DNA of 31,297 bases from JARYMI01 sp037444845. Lineage in GTDB: Bacteria > Acidobacteriota > Aminicenantia > Aminicenantales > UBA8522. Every line of letters starts with the position of its first letter. Position 1 is the first letter of the stretch. The notes under the pieces were generated by a model. The model was not told where the DNA came from and did no database searches. It saw nothing but the letters and a program-made list of their open reading frames with translations. A program made the translations under genes and the position numbers. The stretch lies in NCBI GenBank assembly GCA_037444845.1, contig JBBILQ010000026.1, forward strand, positions 1 to 31,297. Direction: 5' to 3'. Positions 1 to 8,847 of this stretch are shown piece by piece.

Positions 1-160
1 CTGGCGGGAGGGGATAGAGGGGAGGGGGAATCTTTGAATGATCCCCCTCACCCCAGGGGAGGGGCCTGCTTTCTGGCATAATTTGTGAATAGGTCAGGCT
101 AAAGACGCCCGGCCGGTCCCCGGCACCTTTTCCTGGAATTGTTCCTTGAAGGTAGGTAAA

Positions 161-1678
161 ATGTCGGAGAAAGTGAAAACACAAGGGAAAAGAGATGAGG
201 AAAAAACAAAATCGATAGAAGCGATGACAAAAAAAGACAGTCTTTTGTTGATGGGAATATGTTGCCTTCTTACGGCTGTTCCTTTCCTGGTCGTTAAGTT
301 TCCTCCTCTGACCGACCTCCCGCAGCATGTCGCTCAAGTCCGGCTTTTCGCCGACGCGCTCAGCAATCCCGCCACGCCGTACCGAATTCAATGGATAACG
401 CCTTACAGCCTTGTCTATTCTGTGCTCGGAGGGAGCTGGCTGATCTTCGGCCCAGAAAACGCAGGACGGATGGGAATGTTGTTCATTGTCATCCTCTGGA
501 TCGTCATGCTCCATCTCCTTGGTCACAAGATAGAGCGGCCCATCCTGGCTGCCTCCCTGGGCTCAGTCCTCTTTTTTGGCCACATCTTGTACTGGGGTTT
601 CTATCAGTTTGCCTTTGGGTGGCCCCTTTTTATCGGATGGATTCTGCTTGCGAAAATCGAGTTCCGAAGCCGCTGGAAAGAGGCCTTGGCGTTTTTTATG
701 GCTTCCATCGTTCTTTACACGGCCCATATCTTCTGGTTTCTTGTTGCCATGGGATGGCTCGTCACACGCCATTTTGTTTTTAAAGGCGATCTCAAGAAAT
801 TAATTCTCAGAATTGCGGCGGCGAGCCCCCTCCTCCTTTTGGGGATCATATGGTACCCTTCCCTGGCGGCCTATGGATTCAAATCTCAAACAATCTGGGC
901 AACGACTCCTTTAGAGAGGCTATCGCCTGTCTGGCTCGTCGATGCTTCCTTCGGTGGCCTAAAAGGCTCAATGGAATATGTTTTTTTCGGGTTGCTGGTT
1001 GGCTGGGTTCTCTTGGCTTGTCTGCGGAACCGCCAGGCGCTTTTCTCGAAAATGGATAAAGAGCTTCTGCTTCTCAGCGGCATTCTTTTCCTCATGGCCC
1101 TTGTCTTACCGGATAAACAGACGAATACGATTCGTTTCTGCCAGAGATGGATGCCTCCGGCATTTGCCTTTCTCCTTCTCAGTCTCCCGGAACCTCGGAT
1201 CAGGAAGAATATTCTAACGGCCTCTGTTATGGCCATTGTTGTGGTTTTTTTCGCTCTGACTTCATTAAACTGGATTGCCTTTGAATCCAGCGAAATGTCG
1301 GGACTTAGGGAATCGCTCGCTGCTTTGCCCCCAGCTCCCCGCGTCCTCGGTTTAAGCTATATCAAAGAAAGCACGATCGTTAAGGGGCGGCCATTCATTC
1401 AGGTTTTCGCTTACAGTCAAGTCTACAGAGGCGGGGAACTAAATTTTTCTTTTGCTGATTTCGGGCCGAGCCTGGTTGTCTACGACCAGCCTCGCCATCC
1501 TCCCTGGACGCTGGGGCTAGAATGGCTCCCGGAGAAGGCCAAGAACAGCGACCTGTCTTTTTTTGAATATTCTCTCATTAATGCAGACGATGATCTCCAC
1601 GCTTCCCTAAAAGCCAACTCTGTTCTTCAGCAGATAACCTCAAAGGGACGATGGAGGCTGTATAAAGTCCACCAATAG
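161..1678 (+). CDS. Polytopic membrane protein, GT-C glycosyltransferase-like
   Basis: This is a 505-residue polytopic membrane protein with many hydrophobic segments and no clear soluble catalytic domain. A short charged cytoplasmic tail (residues 1-25) precedes the first membrane helix. The first external loop carries PPLTDLPQH (Asp52, His56). An acidic residue in that position is typical of GT-C fold transferases that use lipid-phosphate sugar donors, so a role in glycan or protein glycosylation is inferred, not shown. I chose the ATG at 161 because GAAGG lies 7 bases upstream. A TTG at 146 would add five residues. The gene converges with the sulfatase-like gene, with 83 bases between them. 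No named family is recognised with certainty. Confidence 0.6.
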   Translation: MSEKVKTQGKRDEEKTKSIEAMTKKDSLLLMGICCLLTAVPFLVVKFPPLTDLPQHVAQVRLFADALSNPATPYRIQWITPYSLVYSVLGGSWLIFGPENAGRMGMLFIVILWIVMLHLLGHKIERPILAASLGSVLFFGHILYWGFYQFAFGWPLFIGWILLAKIEFRSRWKEALAFFMASIVLYTAHIFWFLVAMGWLVTRHFVFKGDLKKLILRIAAASPLLLLGIIWYPSLAAYGFKSQTIWATTPLERLSPVWLVDASFGGLKGSMEYVFFGLLVGWVLLACLRNRQALFSKMDKELLLLSGILFLMALVLPDKQTNTIRFCQRWMPPAFAFLLLSLPEPRIRKNILTASVMAIVVVFFALTSLNWIAFESSEMSGLRESLAALPPAPRVLGLSYIKESTIVKGRPFIQVFAYSQVYRGGELNFSFADFGPSLVVYDQPRHPPWTLGLEWLPEKAKNSDLSFFEYSLINADDDLHASLKANSVLQQITSKGRWRLYKVHQ

Positions 1679-1761
1679 ACGTCCCAAAAGAAATCCTTGA
1701 CGTGCAAAATAGGCAGCATGGCCAGGGTTCATTTTCGTGGATCATTGTGAGTCCCAAGACT

Positions 1762-3318
1762 CTAACGCAGCGCTTGAGCCTCCCGGTGTGCCCTGAAGAA
1801 TTCATCCACTTCATAGAACTCGTAAGGACGGCTCCATGTTGAGAAGAAGATTCGGTCCGGCAGAAGACCATAGCCCTCTGAAAAGACCTCATTGAAGACG
1901 ACACGAAACGTGTTCACCGGTGTCGTGCGCTCGGATAGCTCTCGATAATTCTGTGTCGGGAAGTAAATCGCATTAAGAATTGACATCCGTTCGCGGAGAT
2001 TTGTCTTGTAGGGATTCTCCCAATGGAGATATGCGCCCGGGCCATGATCCGATTGAAGAATGATGACCGGCTTGGCTTCGGGGCGGGACAGCAGCTCGGT
2101 GATAACGGCCATGATTCTTCGCGTGATGAAGATTGTTTGTTTCCGGTAATCTTCGATATACTGCCGGATTTGATCGGGGCCCATCCGATGATAGTGGGAG
2201 CCGTCGCTAAAGAGGAAGAAACCGGAAAGATCTGCCGACTTGCCTTGTTCGTCAAAAATAAAGGGAGGATGAGGAGCGAGAATATGGGCCACAACAAACA
2301 GCGGCGCTGGTCCTCTTTTAATGAACGGAAGCCTTTCTAAAGCGTTCAAAACTCGGTCGCGATGCTTCTCCAGGTCTGGCTTTCCTTTGAAAGCACGGGC
2401 AACTAACTCAAGTGGTGTCGTTCGAATAATGAGCTTCTGGAACTCTGAAAGAGACCGATTCGAATCGAGGTAGATGTCCACCTCTTTGAGTTCTGTCCCA
2501 AAATACCCAGAGGCGAAAGACACGATTCTATAGTCTCGGGATCTCAAGCGTTCGACCGCTGCGCTGCGATTAATCAACTCCAGGAGCGGCGCTCTGTTGG
2601 AAGAATTCGAAAGCCTGGGCGGGAGGAGCTCGTCAAGATAGTTCAGGTTTAATGTTGACGCCAGACAAAGAGACGATTGGCTGTAATTGGCCCGGCTTTC
2701 GTCGGCGACGAAAAATCCGTTGCGTGTCAAGAACTCGATAAACTCAGAATTGTCGAAGAGATAAATATCCCTTAAGACGTCGGCGCGGGCGTACCCATCC
2801 AGGATGATGAAATAGATGTCGGGAGATCCTTCTTTAATCTCTTGAGAGACGACGGCATGCCTAACAGCTTTCCGGCTATTTTGTTGAAGAAGATGAACGA
2901 TTGAGGCGCAATTCAGGACCAAGAGAATGAGCCCGACGGCATTGAGGGTCTTGGTCGGGCGCTCCCAATTTTTTATGGAACTCGCAATCTTCCAGATGAG
3001 CGCAACCCAAAATATTCCGCACAAAAGGAACAAGACATCATTCCAGAAGCCGAACAAGGCATACCGAACGGCGTTATGGACGGGACCATAGAGATAGAGC
3101 GAAAAGAAAAAAACACTGACGGCGAGGCCGCTCTTATGAGGATCTTTTAGCACACCCTGCGCAGCGAGGAAAAGAACCGAGCACAGAACAAGCGATGCCG
3201 CCACAGGGATAAACAGCTCTTCAAGGCTCAGGGGAAATCTTTTCAAGTTGTGAGCAAACAGGAAAAGGAGGGGAACGACGGAAAGCAGAAATGGATGGAG
3301 GATGGGGGATCCTTTCAT
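1762..3318 (-). CDS. Membrane-anchored alkaline phosphatase/sulfatase superfamily protein
   Basis: This 518-residue protein has about four N-terminal membrane helices (residues 8-145) followed by an extracytoplasmic hydrolase/transferase domain. Superfamily metal-site motifs are visible: IILDGYARAD with Asp174, a Ser-rich nucleophile region NYSQSSLCLAS (211-221), HILAPHPPF with His345 and His350, and LQSDHGPG with Asp424-His425. The sulfatase C-x-P-S-R signature is absent, so the nucleophile would be Ser, as in phospho- or glycerophospho-transferases, and a true sulfatase is less likely. The ATG overlaps the stop of the methyltransferase gene by ATGA (3315-3318), which indicates translational coupling. 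I infer that it trims or transfers an anionic group on a surface glycan or lipid. The substrate is unknown. Confidence 0.75.
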   Translation of the reverse strand: MKGSPILHPFLLSVVPLLFLFAHNLKRFPLSLEELFIPVAASLVLCSVLFLAAQGVLKDPHKSGLAVSVFFFSLYLYGPVHNAVRYALFGFWNDVLFLLCGIFWVALIWKIASSIKNWERPTKTLNAVGLILLVLNCASIVHLLQQNSRKAVRHAVVSQEIKEGSPDIYFIILDGYARADVLRDIYLFDNSEFIEFLTRNGFFVADESRANYSQSSLCLASTLNLNYLDELLPPRLSNSSNRAPLLELINRSAAVERLRSRDYRIVSFASGYFGTELKEVDIYLDSNRSLSEFQKLIIRTTPLELVARAFKGKPDLEKHRDRVLNALERLPFIKRGPAPLFVVAHILAPHPPFIFDEQGKSADLSGFFLFSDGSHYHRMGPDQIRQYIEDYRKQTIFITRRIMAVITELLSRPEAKPVIILQSDHGPGAYLHWENPYKTNLRERMSILNAIYFPTQNYRELSERTTPVNTFRVVFNEVFSEGYGLLPDRIFFSTWSRPYEFYEVDEFFRAHREAQALR

Positions 3319-4715
3319 GACCTGGCTCGGCGATTTTTCATGAGATAGATGACTCTCTGAGAATCGGCGATCGCCCTTCGCTCAGTCGTCTCAAAAAAGG
3401 CAGAGAACTCCCTTTCGAAACGCTCCTGGCTGTAATCCGGGAATATATCCTCTCTGAACTGCAAGAGTCTTTGAACCTGAGAATCGTTTTTCTGCGCGAA
3501 CTCGATAATCAGCCACCGACAAACTCGTTGAAAAAAATCTGCGATTTTCGAGAAAGGGACATTGTTGGCGATGCGCAAATGATGCACCAGGGCCAGAGCC
3601 AAGATGGCATCTGCCGGACCGCGCTCCGTCAAGGAGGCCCTCTCTTGATTCAACCATCCCATGCTGGGACTGGGGTTCGTTAAATCCACCCACAGGGGGA
3701 TGATCGGCAATTCTTTTCTCCGGACATGAGACACGTAGTTCTTTTCTACGCAAACAGGGTCATTTTCCATGGAAACGACCGCAACGTTTTTTTCGGCCGC
3801 AAGCCGGCTGAACATTCCGGTGTTCGCTCCCAGGTCCCAGAGGATTTTCGGTTGAATCTTGTCCAGAAAATCCGATACGATGGCTCTTTTTAGCCCCAGG
3901 GAGCGAGATGAGTAGTTCGTCTCAAAATAGTACCGCGACCAATTCGATTCACCGGTCTTCCATCTCAGCAGGCGAACGGCGCGTTCGAGGCTATCAACGA
4001 TTCCCAGGACTGAGCTTCGGCGCATTCTGCTGTCCTTTTTTTGGACCAATCTATTGGCGTACCTTTTCTGGCTTTTGGCGTGCAGATGAATATGCATGAA
4101 TAACGACGGTCTAACCCACGTTCTCCGCGGCAGGAGAGCGCTGGCCAGGTCGAGCGGGATTCCATCCAAATAAGTCCTTAGCAATTGCGAGAGCCGGATA
4201 TCCCGGTAGCTCATCAAGGCCAGAGGGGCTAAAAAATGCTGACAGAATTGCCGGTAGGCCACCCATGGCTCCCCCTCTCGATATCTTTCGAAGGAGAGGG
4301 TGTCAATCAGCACGGGCCGGCCTTTAATAAACTGGATGTTGTACGCGCTGCAGTCTTTCAAATACATTCCCTTGGCCAGGGCGCACCGCTGAATATTCAT
4401 AGTTGCCAGAGCAGCATCCTTGAGCTGGGAGAACGCCCACTCGTAAGGGTACGTCCAGAAAAAGACCTTTTCAGGAAGGAGAACTTTATACGCGGTCGTT
4501 GGCTCGGCAGGCGGAACATCAACCTCTTCATGAGGGATCAACCAGCCCATGGCTGTCAGCTCAGCATAAAGGCCGCTGTCAATAAGATAGTCGTAATGTT
4601 CTTTAAAAATAGCGTTGACCTGCCGATAAACCCGGTCCCCTTCGAAGAAAATGAACCCGCTCGGATCCCGGAATGAACTAGGGCTTGGCTTTTTTGGCGT
4701 CTGGCCGGTGGACAT
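3315..4715 (-). CDS. Kinase-like/SAM-methyltransferase fusion (NoeA-like)
   Basis: This 466-residue soluble protein has two parts. Residues 1-200 include KDCSAYN with Asp121 and Asn126 and then VLIDTLSFE with Asp138. These spacings match the catalytic-loop Asp/Asn and the DFG Asp of protein-kinase-like folds. Residues 285-415 form a class I methyltransferase: motif I DLGANTG (294-300), then an acidic strand end at MENDP (317), and a later LALALVHHL. The layout recalls proteins annotated as NoeA-like nodulation methyltransferases, though I cannot confirm homology. I chose the ATG at 4715 because GGAAAG lies just upstream. A TTG at 4742 is possible. It overlaps the small membrane gene by 38 bases and the phosphatase gene by 4, so the three form one coupled unit. 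The substrate is unknown. Confidence 0.7.
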   Translation of the reverse strand: MSTGQTPKKPSPSSFRDPSGFIFFEGDRVYRQVNAIFKEHYDYLIDSGLYAELTAMGWLIPHEEVDVPPAEPTTAYKVLLPEKVFFWTYPYEWAFSQLKDAALATMNIQRCALAKGMYLKDCSAYNIQFIKGRPVLIDTLSFERYREGEPWVAYRQFCQHFLAPLALMSYRDIRLSQLLRTYLDGIPLDLASALLPRRTWVRPSLFMHIHLHAKSQKRYANRLVQKKDSRMRRSSVLGIVDSLERAVRLLRWKTGESNWSRYYFETNYSSRSLGLKRAIVSDFLDKIQPKILWDLGANTGMFSRLAAEKNVAVVSMENDPVCVEKNYVSHVRRKELPIIPLWVDLTNPSPSMGWLNQERASLTERGPADAILALALVHHLRIANNVPFSKIADFFQRVCRWLIIEFAQKNDSQVQRLLQFREDIFPDYSQERFEREFSAFFETTERRAIADSQRVIYLMKNRRARS

Positions 4716-4938
4716 TCTTCTTTCCAGAAAAGAGGCAGCCAAAGAAATTCACGACCTTTCTTCTTAGGACTTTGGAGGTATAAATGATTCCCACAAAAAG
4801 GCCGATGAGCAGTTGAAAAATATAACTTCCCGTGCCCGGGTCGAGGTAGCCATAAGCGTCCCTGCCGCAAGAAAGAAGGAGGATGAACAGAAAGAAAGGA
4901 ACCGCTGTTCGCCCCCCGCCTGTGCTTTGCTTCTTCAT
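4678..4938 (-). CDS. Small YLDPGTGS-motif membrane protein
   Basis: This 86-residue protein has a signal peptide (about residues 8-29, ending AYG). It is followed immediately by YLDPGTGS, so the motif would sit at the mature N-terminus. A membrane helix (about 38-55) and a basic tail come next. Small proteins with a secreted YLDPGTGS motif are a recurring family of unknown function. From memory, they often sit beside alkaline-phosphatase-superfamily genes, as here. An AGAGGGAAG ribosome-binding site precedes the ATG. It is the first gene of a coupled trio with the methyltransferase fusion and the phosphatase-like protein, so a scaffold or accessory role in that pathway is inferred. Confidence 0.75.
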   Translation of the reverse strand: MKKQSTGGGRTAVPFFLFILLLSCGRDAYGYLDPGTGSYIFQLLIGLFVGIIYTSKVLRRKVVNFFGCLFSGKKNVHRPDAKKAKP

Positions 4939-5087
4939 GGAATATCTTCCCTCTCAGGTTTCTACAGGGTTTAAGATTGCAATCCCGACGCCTCCCTGTC
5001 AATCATCCAAAGGGGTGAAACGTGGGGGGAAACCGTGCGGTTTTTCCTCCCCGCAAGAGGTGACGGGGATGTCGTCTTGACGGAGGA

Positions 5088-5117
5088 TTGACAATCAAGA
5101 CTTTTAGACTATAGTCT
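5088..5117 (+). promoter_or_regulatory. Sigma-70-type promoter with palindromic -10
   Basis: TTGACA (5088-5093) is followed after 16 bases by TATAGT (5110-5115), with the ATG at 5140. The -10 lies inside the perfect 12-bp palindrome AGACTATAGTCT (5106-5117), which could be an operator or coincidence. The predicted start of transcription is near 5122, leaving about 18 bases of leader with no Shine-Dalgarno sequence. Confidence 0.6.
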
Positions 5118-5139
5118 TAAGAGAATCATAACAAAACAC

Positions 5140-6762
5140 ATGAATATTAGCGAAAAAAGAATATTTGGCGCCATAGTTTTTTTCTTTTCCATCGGGATAT
5201 CCCTTTTTATCCTGTTCTCGTCCGGCGCTCACGGCCAGGCGGGTTTTCCCCTGGACGACGCCTGGATTCATCTCGTCTATGGCCGTTCGGTTGCCCAGAG
5301 CGGCTATTTAGCCTATAACGCGGACATTCCTTCTACGGGCAGCACATCGCCTCTTTGGGCCTACATCCTGGGTATCGTCCACGCTGTCTTTCGTCGGAGC
5401 GATCATGTCGTCTGGGGCGCAAAAATACTCGGCGCTGCGTGTCATGGTGTCATGGCCTTTTTATCTTTTCATCTGGTTTTGACCGCGACATCGTTGAGAT
5501 GGGCCAGCTTTCTCGCGGGAATATTCGTCGGTTCGTGTCCGTCGCTTGCCGCTTCGTCTTTGAGCGGGATGGAAATATCCCTCGGCTGCATGCTCTGCTT
5601 GGCAGGGATATTGTCTTTTATAAGGGAGCGATGGCGGCTCAGCGGCTTATTCATGGGCCTGGCTGGTTTGACCCGCCCGGAATTCGGAGCGGTTATTTTT
5701 ATCCTTATCGCGGACGCGTTGATAAGGATCAAGAAAAGGAGGGTTTTTTCAAGCAGTCTCGTCCGCTTTGCCTGGCCTATCGTCCTTCTGGCCGGGCTGT
5801 ATCTGGGGTGGAACCTGGCAGTGGACGGACGGCCATTCCCGGCGACCTTTTACGTCAAAGCGATGCCCATGGCCAGCATGGATTTTGCGCAGAGGATTTC
5901 CGTCGGACTCGGCATGGTGACGGGAAGCCCTCCTCTCCACGGAGTCATCCTCGCGGTTGGCCTGACGGGTCTTTTTCTGACGAGGGGCGCAAAACGGCGA
6001 CCCGGGCTGATCCTCTTGCTGTCAGGAGTGTTTTACCTGACAGGGAATCTGGCCATCATTCCTCCGTTCGACCCAGACGCATTTTATCATATCCGCTATC
6101 TTCTTCCTGCTGTCCCGCTGTTGTTTACAGGAATTGCCGCGGGAACAGCCTCCGGGGCAAACGTCCTGTTGGAGATCATAAGCAAGAAGAAACCAAGGGC
6201 GCCCATCGCCGTCAAAACGTTGTTTTTATCGGCCACGAGTCTCGTCATTATCCTTCTTATTGTCTGGACAATTTCCGGGTTGAAATTCTGGACAACCAAG
6301 TATTCCCGGGATTGCCGGAACATCAACGAGGTCCAGGTCGAGCTGGGCCGGGCGATAAACACAGGATTCAAGCTCGAAGCCAGAATCGGAACCGTTGATG
6401 CCGGCGCCATCAGATATTTCGGCAAAAGATTTACCCTCGATTTGATGGGACTCAACACTCCAGCCTCTTCATCCGATGATTGTGAAAAGAAGGCGCTGGA
6501 AGCTTTAGCCCTCATGCCAGCCTGGGTCAGGCTTCCCTCACAGCATAATCTGGTTCCTGTTCTCATCAGACAAACAAATGATTACCGGGTGACATCAAAT
6601 CCCCGTATGAATTGGCAGTTGATCTCCGTCTGTCAGTCAAGTTCACCAACCCTAAAACAAGAGCTTCGTCTCAAGGTTTTGGGCAAAATAAAGGATGTCT
6701 GTTTACGATGCCTGAGCTCCGCTCAGGTTGATCAGTTAAGAACATCTTTGGCTTCTCACTAA
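5140..6762 (+). CDS. Polytopic GT-C-like glycosyltransferase
   Basis: This 540-residue protein has about ten or more hydrophobic helices and a C-terminal soluble part (from about residue 400). The first extracytoplasmic loop reads FPLDDAWIH (Asp39, Asp40, His44), then a Tyr/Ser-rich stretch. A di-acidic motif right after helix 1 is the hallmark of GT-C enzymes such as protein O-mannosyltransferases and ArnT-type transferases, which use polyprenyl-phosphate sugars at the outer face of the inner membrane. The sugar and acceptor are unknown. It is driven by the promoter at 5088-5117, has no visible ribosome-binding site, and is followed after 29 bases by a TMTC-like gene, probably in the same transcript. 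Confidence 0.7.
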   Translation: MNISEKRIFGAIVFFFSIGISLFILFSSGAHGQAGFPLDDAWIHLVYGRSVAQSGYLAYNADIPSTGSTSPLWAYILGIVHAVFRRSDHVVWGAKILGAACHGVMAFLSFHLVLTATSLRWASFLAGIFVGSCPSLAASSLSGMEISLGCMLCLAGILSFIRERWRLSGLFMGLAGLTRPEFGAVIFILIADALIRIKKRRVFSSSLVRFAWPIVLLAGLYLGWNLAVDGRPFPATFYVKAMPMASMDFAQRISVGLGMVTGSPPLHGVILAVGLTGLFLTRGAKRRPGLILLLSGVFYLTGNLAIIPPFDPDAFYHIRYLLPAVPLLFTGIAAGTASGANVLLEIISKKKPRAPIAVKTLFLSATSLVIILLIVWTISGLKFWTTKYSRDCRNINEVQVELGRAINTGFKLEARIGTVDAGAIRYFGKRFTLDLMGLNTPASSSDDCEKKALEALALMPAWVRLPSQHNLVPVLIRQTNDYRVTSNPRMNWQLISVCQSSSPTLKQELRLKVLGKIKDVCLRCLSSAQVDQLRTSLASH

Positions 6763-6791
6763 AAATCCGCCCGCTTATGGAGAGGAATGAC

Positions 6792-8846
6792 ATGAGAAAA
6801 AGAAGCGCAGTTTTCGTGCTCTTTCTTGCGGTGATTATCCTGGGGTTGTACTGGCGGACTCTTGATTATCCGTTCATCTGGGACGATGAGGCGTTCTTCA
6901 GAAACAACCCGCTGTTCGTTGAACGAATCCCTTTTTCTTCAGGTCTGAAAATGAGCTACTTCAGCGAACAGCTTGGCTGGAAAGTCAGGGACCATTATTA
7001 CCGCCCCGTCTTGACCGCATCTTTTATGCTGGAAAATAAAATCTGGGGCATTCACAACGTCACCTTGAGAGCAACAAACCTGGCCATTTTTCTTCTCGCC
7101 CTGATTTTCCTTTATTCCTTTCTAAGAAATCAGACTCAAAAGGGATATTTCCCCGAGATCACGACTTTGCTCTTCGCCCTGAATCCTTTGAACATAGACA
7201 ATATCGTCTGGGTCGTCGGAAGGGCCGACCTCCTTTTTCTCCTCTGGGGAATTCTGGCCTTCTTCTTCCTGGACCTGGCCATCAGAAAAAAGACGATTCT
7301 CTTTTGGTTAGCCTCGTCGCTGTTCTATTTATTGGCGCTTTTTTCAAAGGAAACAGCCATCCTTTTCCTGCCTCTCCTCTTGCTCTACGAAATTCTCAAG
7401 CGCAAAAAGGTCCGCATTTTTTACCATTCGGGCAATCTCCTGATTACCCTGTTCTATTTTTTCTTGAAAAACACTTTGCTTGGAATTAAGAACGTCCAGT
7501 TCGCCGCCTGCCGGAGTGCAGGGGAAGACATACAGGCTGCGTTAGGAACGTTAGGATATTATTTCAGAACCATCTTCTTTCCCATCTCTTATGACAGGTT
7601 TTTCCCAGTAAGAAAAGTGACGGAGCCTTTTTTTATAGCCTGCGGGGTTGTGGCTATTCTTTTCTGTCTGTTTCTTGTTTTCCGCCTGAAAAAAGACAGG
7701 GCTATCGTTTGGCCGCTGGCTCTCTTGATAACGTCCCTCGCCGGGCATGTCGTGCTTATCTTCAGCAATGTTTTCCCGTACCCGATCTATTCCCGCTACA
7801 TGATGCTGGCCTCCCTGGCTTTCTTCTGGATCGCGGCTGAATACTTGACCCGCCTCAACGAGAAAGCCCGGCTCTCCATTGTCTTTTTCATCATCGTCCT
7901 CTTTATTCCCGCGATCGTCGTCAACGCCGGCTCATACAAGAGCAAAACCGCCTTCTGGCAGAGGGCTTATAAGTCATTGCCGACCGATGAGCATGTTCTC
8001 TACGAAAGGGCAAGGACCTTTTACGAAAGCAAAGACGTCCTCTCGGCCGAAGTCTCGCTGAACAAGATCCTCACCTTGAACATCAACCGGGAGACCGCCG
8101 TCATGGTCAGCCTGCTCTACGCCGACGTCGATATGCTCAAAGCCAACTATGACCATGTCCTCCGCTGGATGAAATCTATCGAGGGGTTTGAGCAGGTCGA
8201 AGGTCTTTACAGCGCCGCCCAGATCCGTTTTTACATCAACTCCAAGACGGCCAGGGTCGCGGCATCCAGGGGAGACGTCGAGACGGCGGAGAACCTGATG
8301 ACTGAGAATATCCGGCGATACAGCCGGAACCCCGCAGCATTCCAGGAGCTGTACAACCTCTATACAGGATTCCAGCTATGGGAAAAAGCCGCCCTGTTAG
8401 AGTCCAGGATGAAGGCCGCATTTCCCCGCGCCTTCGCTCATCTCGATACCCGGAAAGCCCGCGACACCTTCGCCGCTTATTCTGAGGACAAAAGGCTTAG
8501 TTTTTACGTCATAGCCAGGAACTTTAGACAAGCCATCGCCGGCATCCAGAAATTGGAGCCCTTGAACCTTGATCAACGCATTTTTCTGGCAAAGCTCCAT
8601 TACTACTGTGGAAAGGAAGAGGATGGCCAGAAGACAATCGCCGCGATTCTCGACCCGGAGCCGGACAATGTCGAGATTCTGAACAGGATCGGCGGGTTTT
8701 ATCTCGATGAACTCTTCCGGGTCAAGGAAGCCATGGCCTATTTTGACAGGTCTCTCAGCCTCAACCCTGGCCAGCCGGCGCTTCTCTACCTTACAAATCG
8801 CCTCAAGAACGAATATCTCGGCAAGCTCATCGAAGTCTGGAAATAA
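6792..8846 (+). CDS. TMTC-like membrane protein with C-terminal TPR-like helices
   Basis: This 684-residue protein has an N-terminal half of about ten membrane helices and a C-terminal half (about residue 395 onward) of helical, TPR-like repeats. These include a clear final repeat with the pattern AMAYFDRSLSLNPGQ. Motifs shared with the TMTC family (O-mannosyltransferases with GT-C and TPR parts) are FIWDDEAFF (Asp31, Asp32), HYYRPV, NPLNIDNIVWVVGRADLL and FSKETA. An O-glycosyltransferase acting on exported protein or lipid is the likely role. I chose the ATG at 6792 because GAGAGG lies 6 bases upstream. The ATG at 6777 lacks one. It ends one base before the stop of a homologous gene on the other strand. 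Confidence 0.7.
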   Translation: MRKRSAVFVLFLAVIILGLYWRTLDYPFIWDDEAFFRNNPLFVERIPFSSGLKMSYFSEQLGWKVRDHYYRPVLTASFMLENKIWGIHNVTLRATNLAIFLLALIFLYSFLRNQTQKGYFPEITTLLFALNPLNIDNIVWVVGRADLLFLLWGILAFFFLDLAIRKKTILFWLASSLFYLLALFSKETAILFLPLLLLYEILKRKKVRIFYHSGNLLITLFYFFLKNTLLGIKNVQFAACRSAGEDIQAALGTLGYYFRTIFFPISYDRFFPVRKVTEPFFIACGVVAILFCLFLVFRLKKDRAIVWPLALLITSLAGHVVLIFSNVFPYPIYSRYMMLASLAFFWIAAEYLTRLNEKARLSIVFFIIVLFIPAIVVNAGSYKSKTAFWQRAYKSLPTDEHVLYERARTFYESKDVLSAEVSLNKILTLNINRETAVMVSLLYADVDMLKANYDHVLRWMKSIEGFEQVEGLYSAAQIRFYINSKTARVAASRGDVETAENLMTENIRRYSRNPAAFQELYNLYTGFQLWEKAALLESRMKAAFPRAFAHLDTRKARDTFAAYSEDKRLSFYVIARNFRQAIAGIQKLEPLNLDQRIFLAKLHYYCGKEEDGQKTIAAILDPEPDNVEILNRIGGFYLDELFRVKEAMAYFDRSLSLNPGQPALLYLTNRLKNEYLGKLIEVWK

Positions 8847-8847
8847 G

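Noticed and set aside
22..49. GAGGGGG/CCCCCTC hairpin near the window start
   Set aside because: No T-run follows and the 14-base loop is long; G/C-rich runs could pair by chance, and the upstream gene is outside the window.
146..160. Upstream TTG start for the first GT-C-like gene
   Set aside because: The GAAGG ribosome-binding site overlaps it and is well placed for the ATG at 161 instead.
1762..3318. True Cys-type sulfatase
   Set aside because: The C-x-P-S-R or S-x-P-S-R sulfatase signature is absent; the nucleophile region is NYSQSSLCLAS, so a Ser-type phospho-transferase/hydrolase is more likely.
5030..5046. AAACC/GGTTT mini-hairpin followed by T
   Set aside because: The stem is only 5 bp and no plus-strand gene ends upstream, so a terminator call is not justified.
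5355..6398. 347-codon plus-strand frame inside the GT-C gene
   Set aside because: Very rich in Arg, Pro, Ser and Gly with no hydrophobic core; an out-of-frame shadow of 5140-6762.
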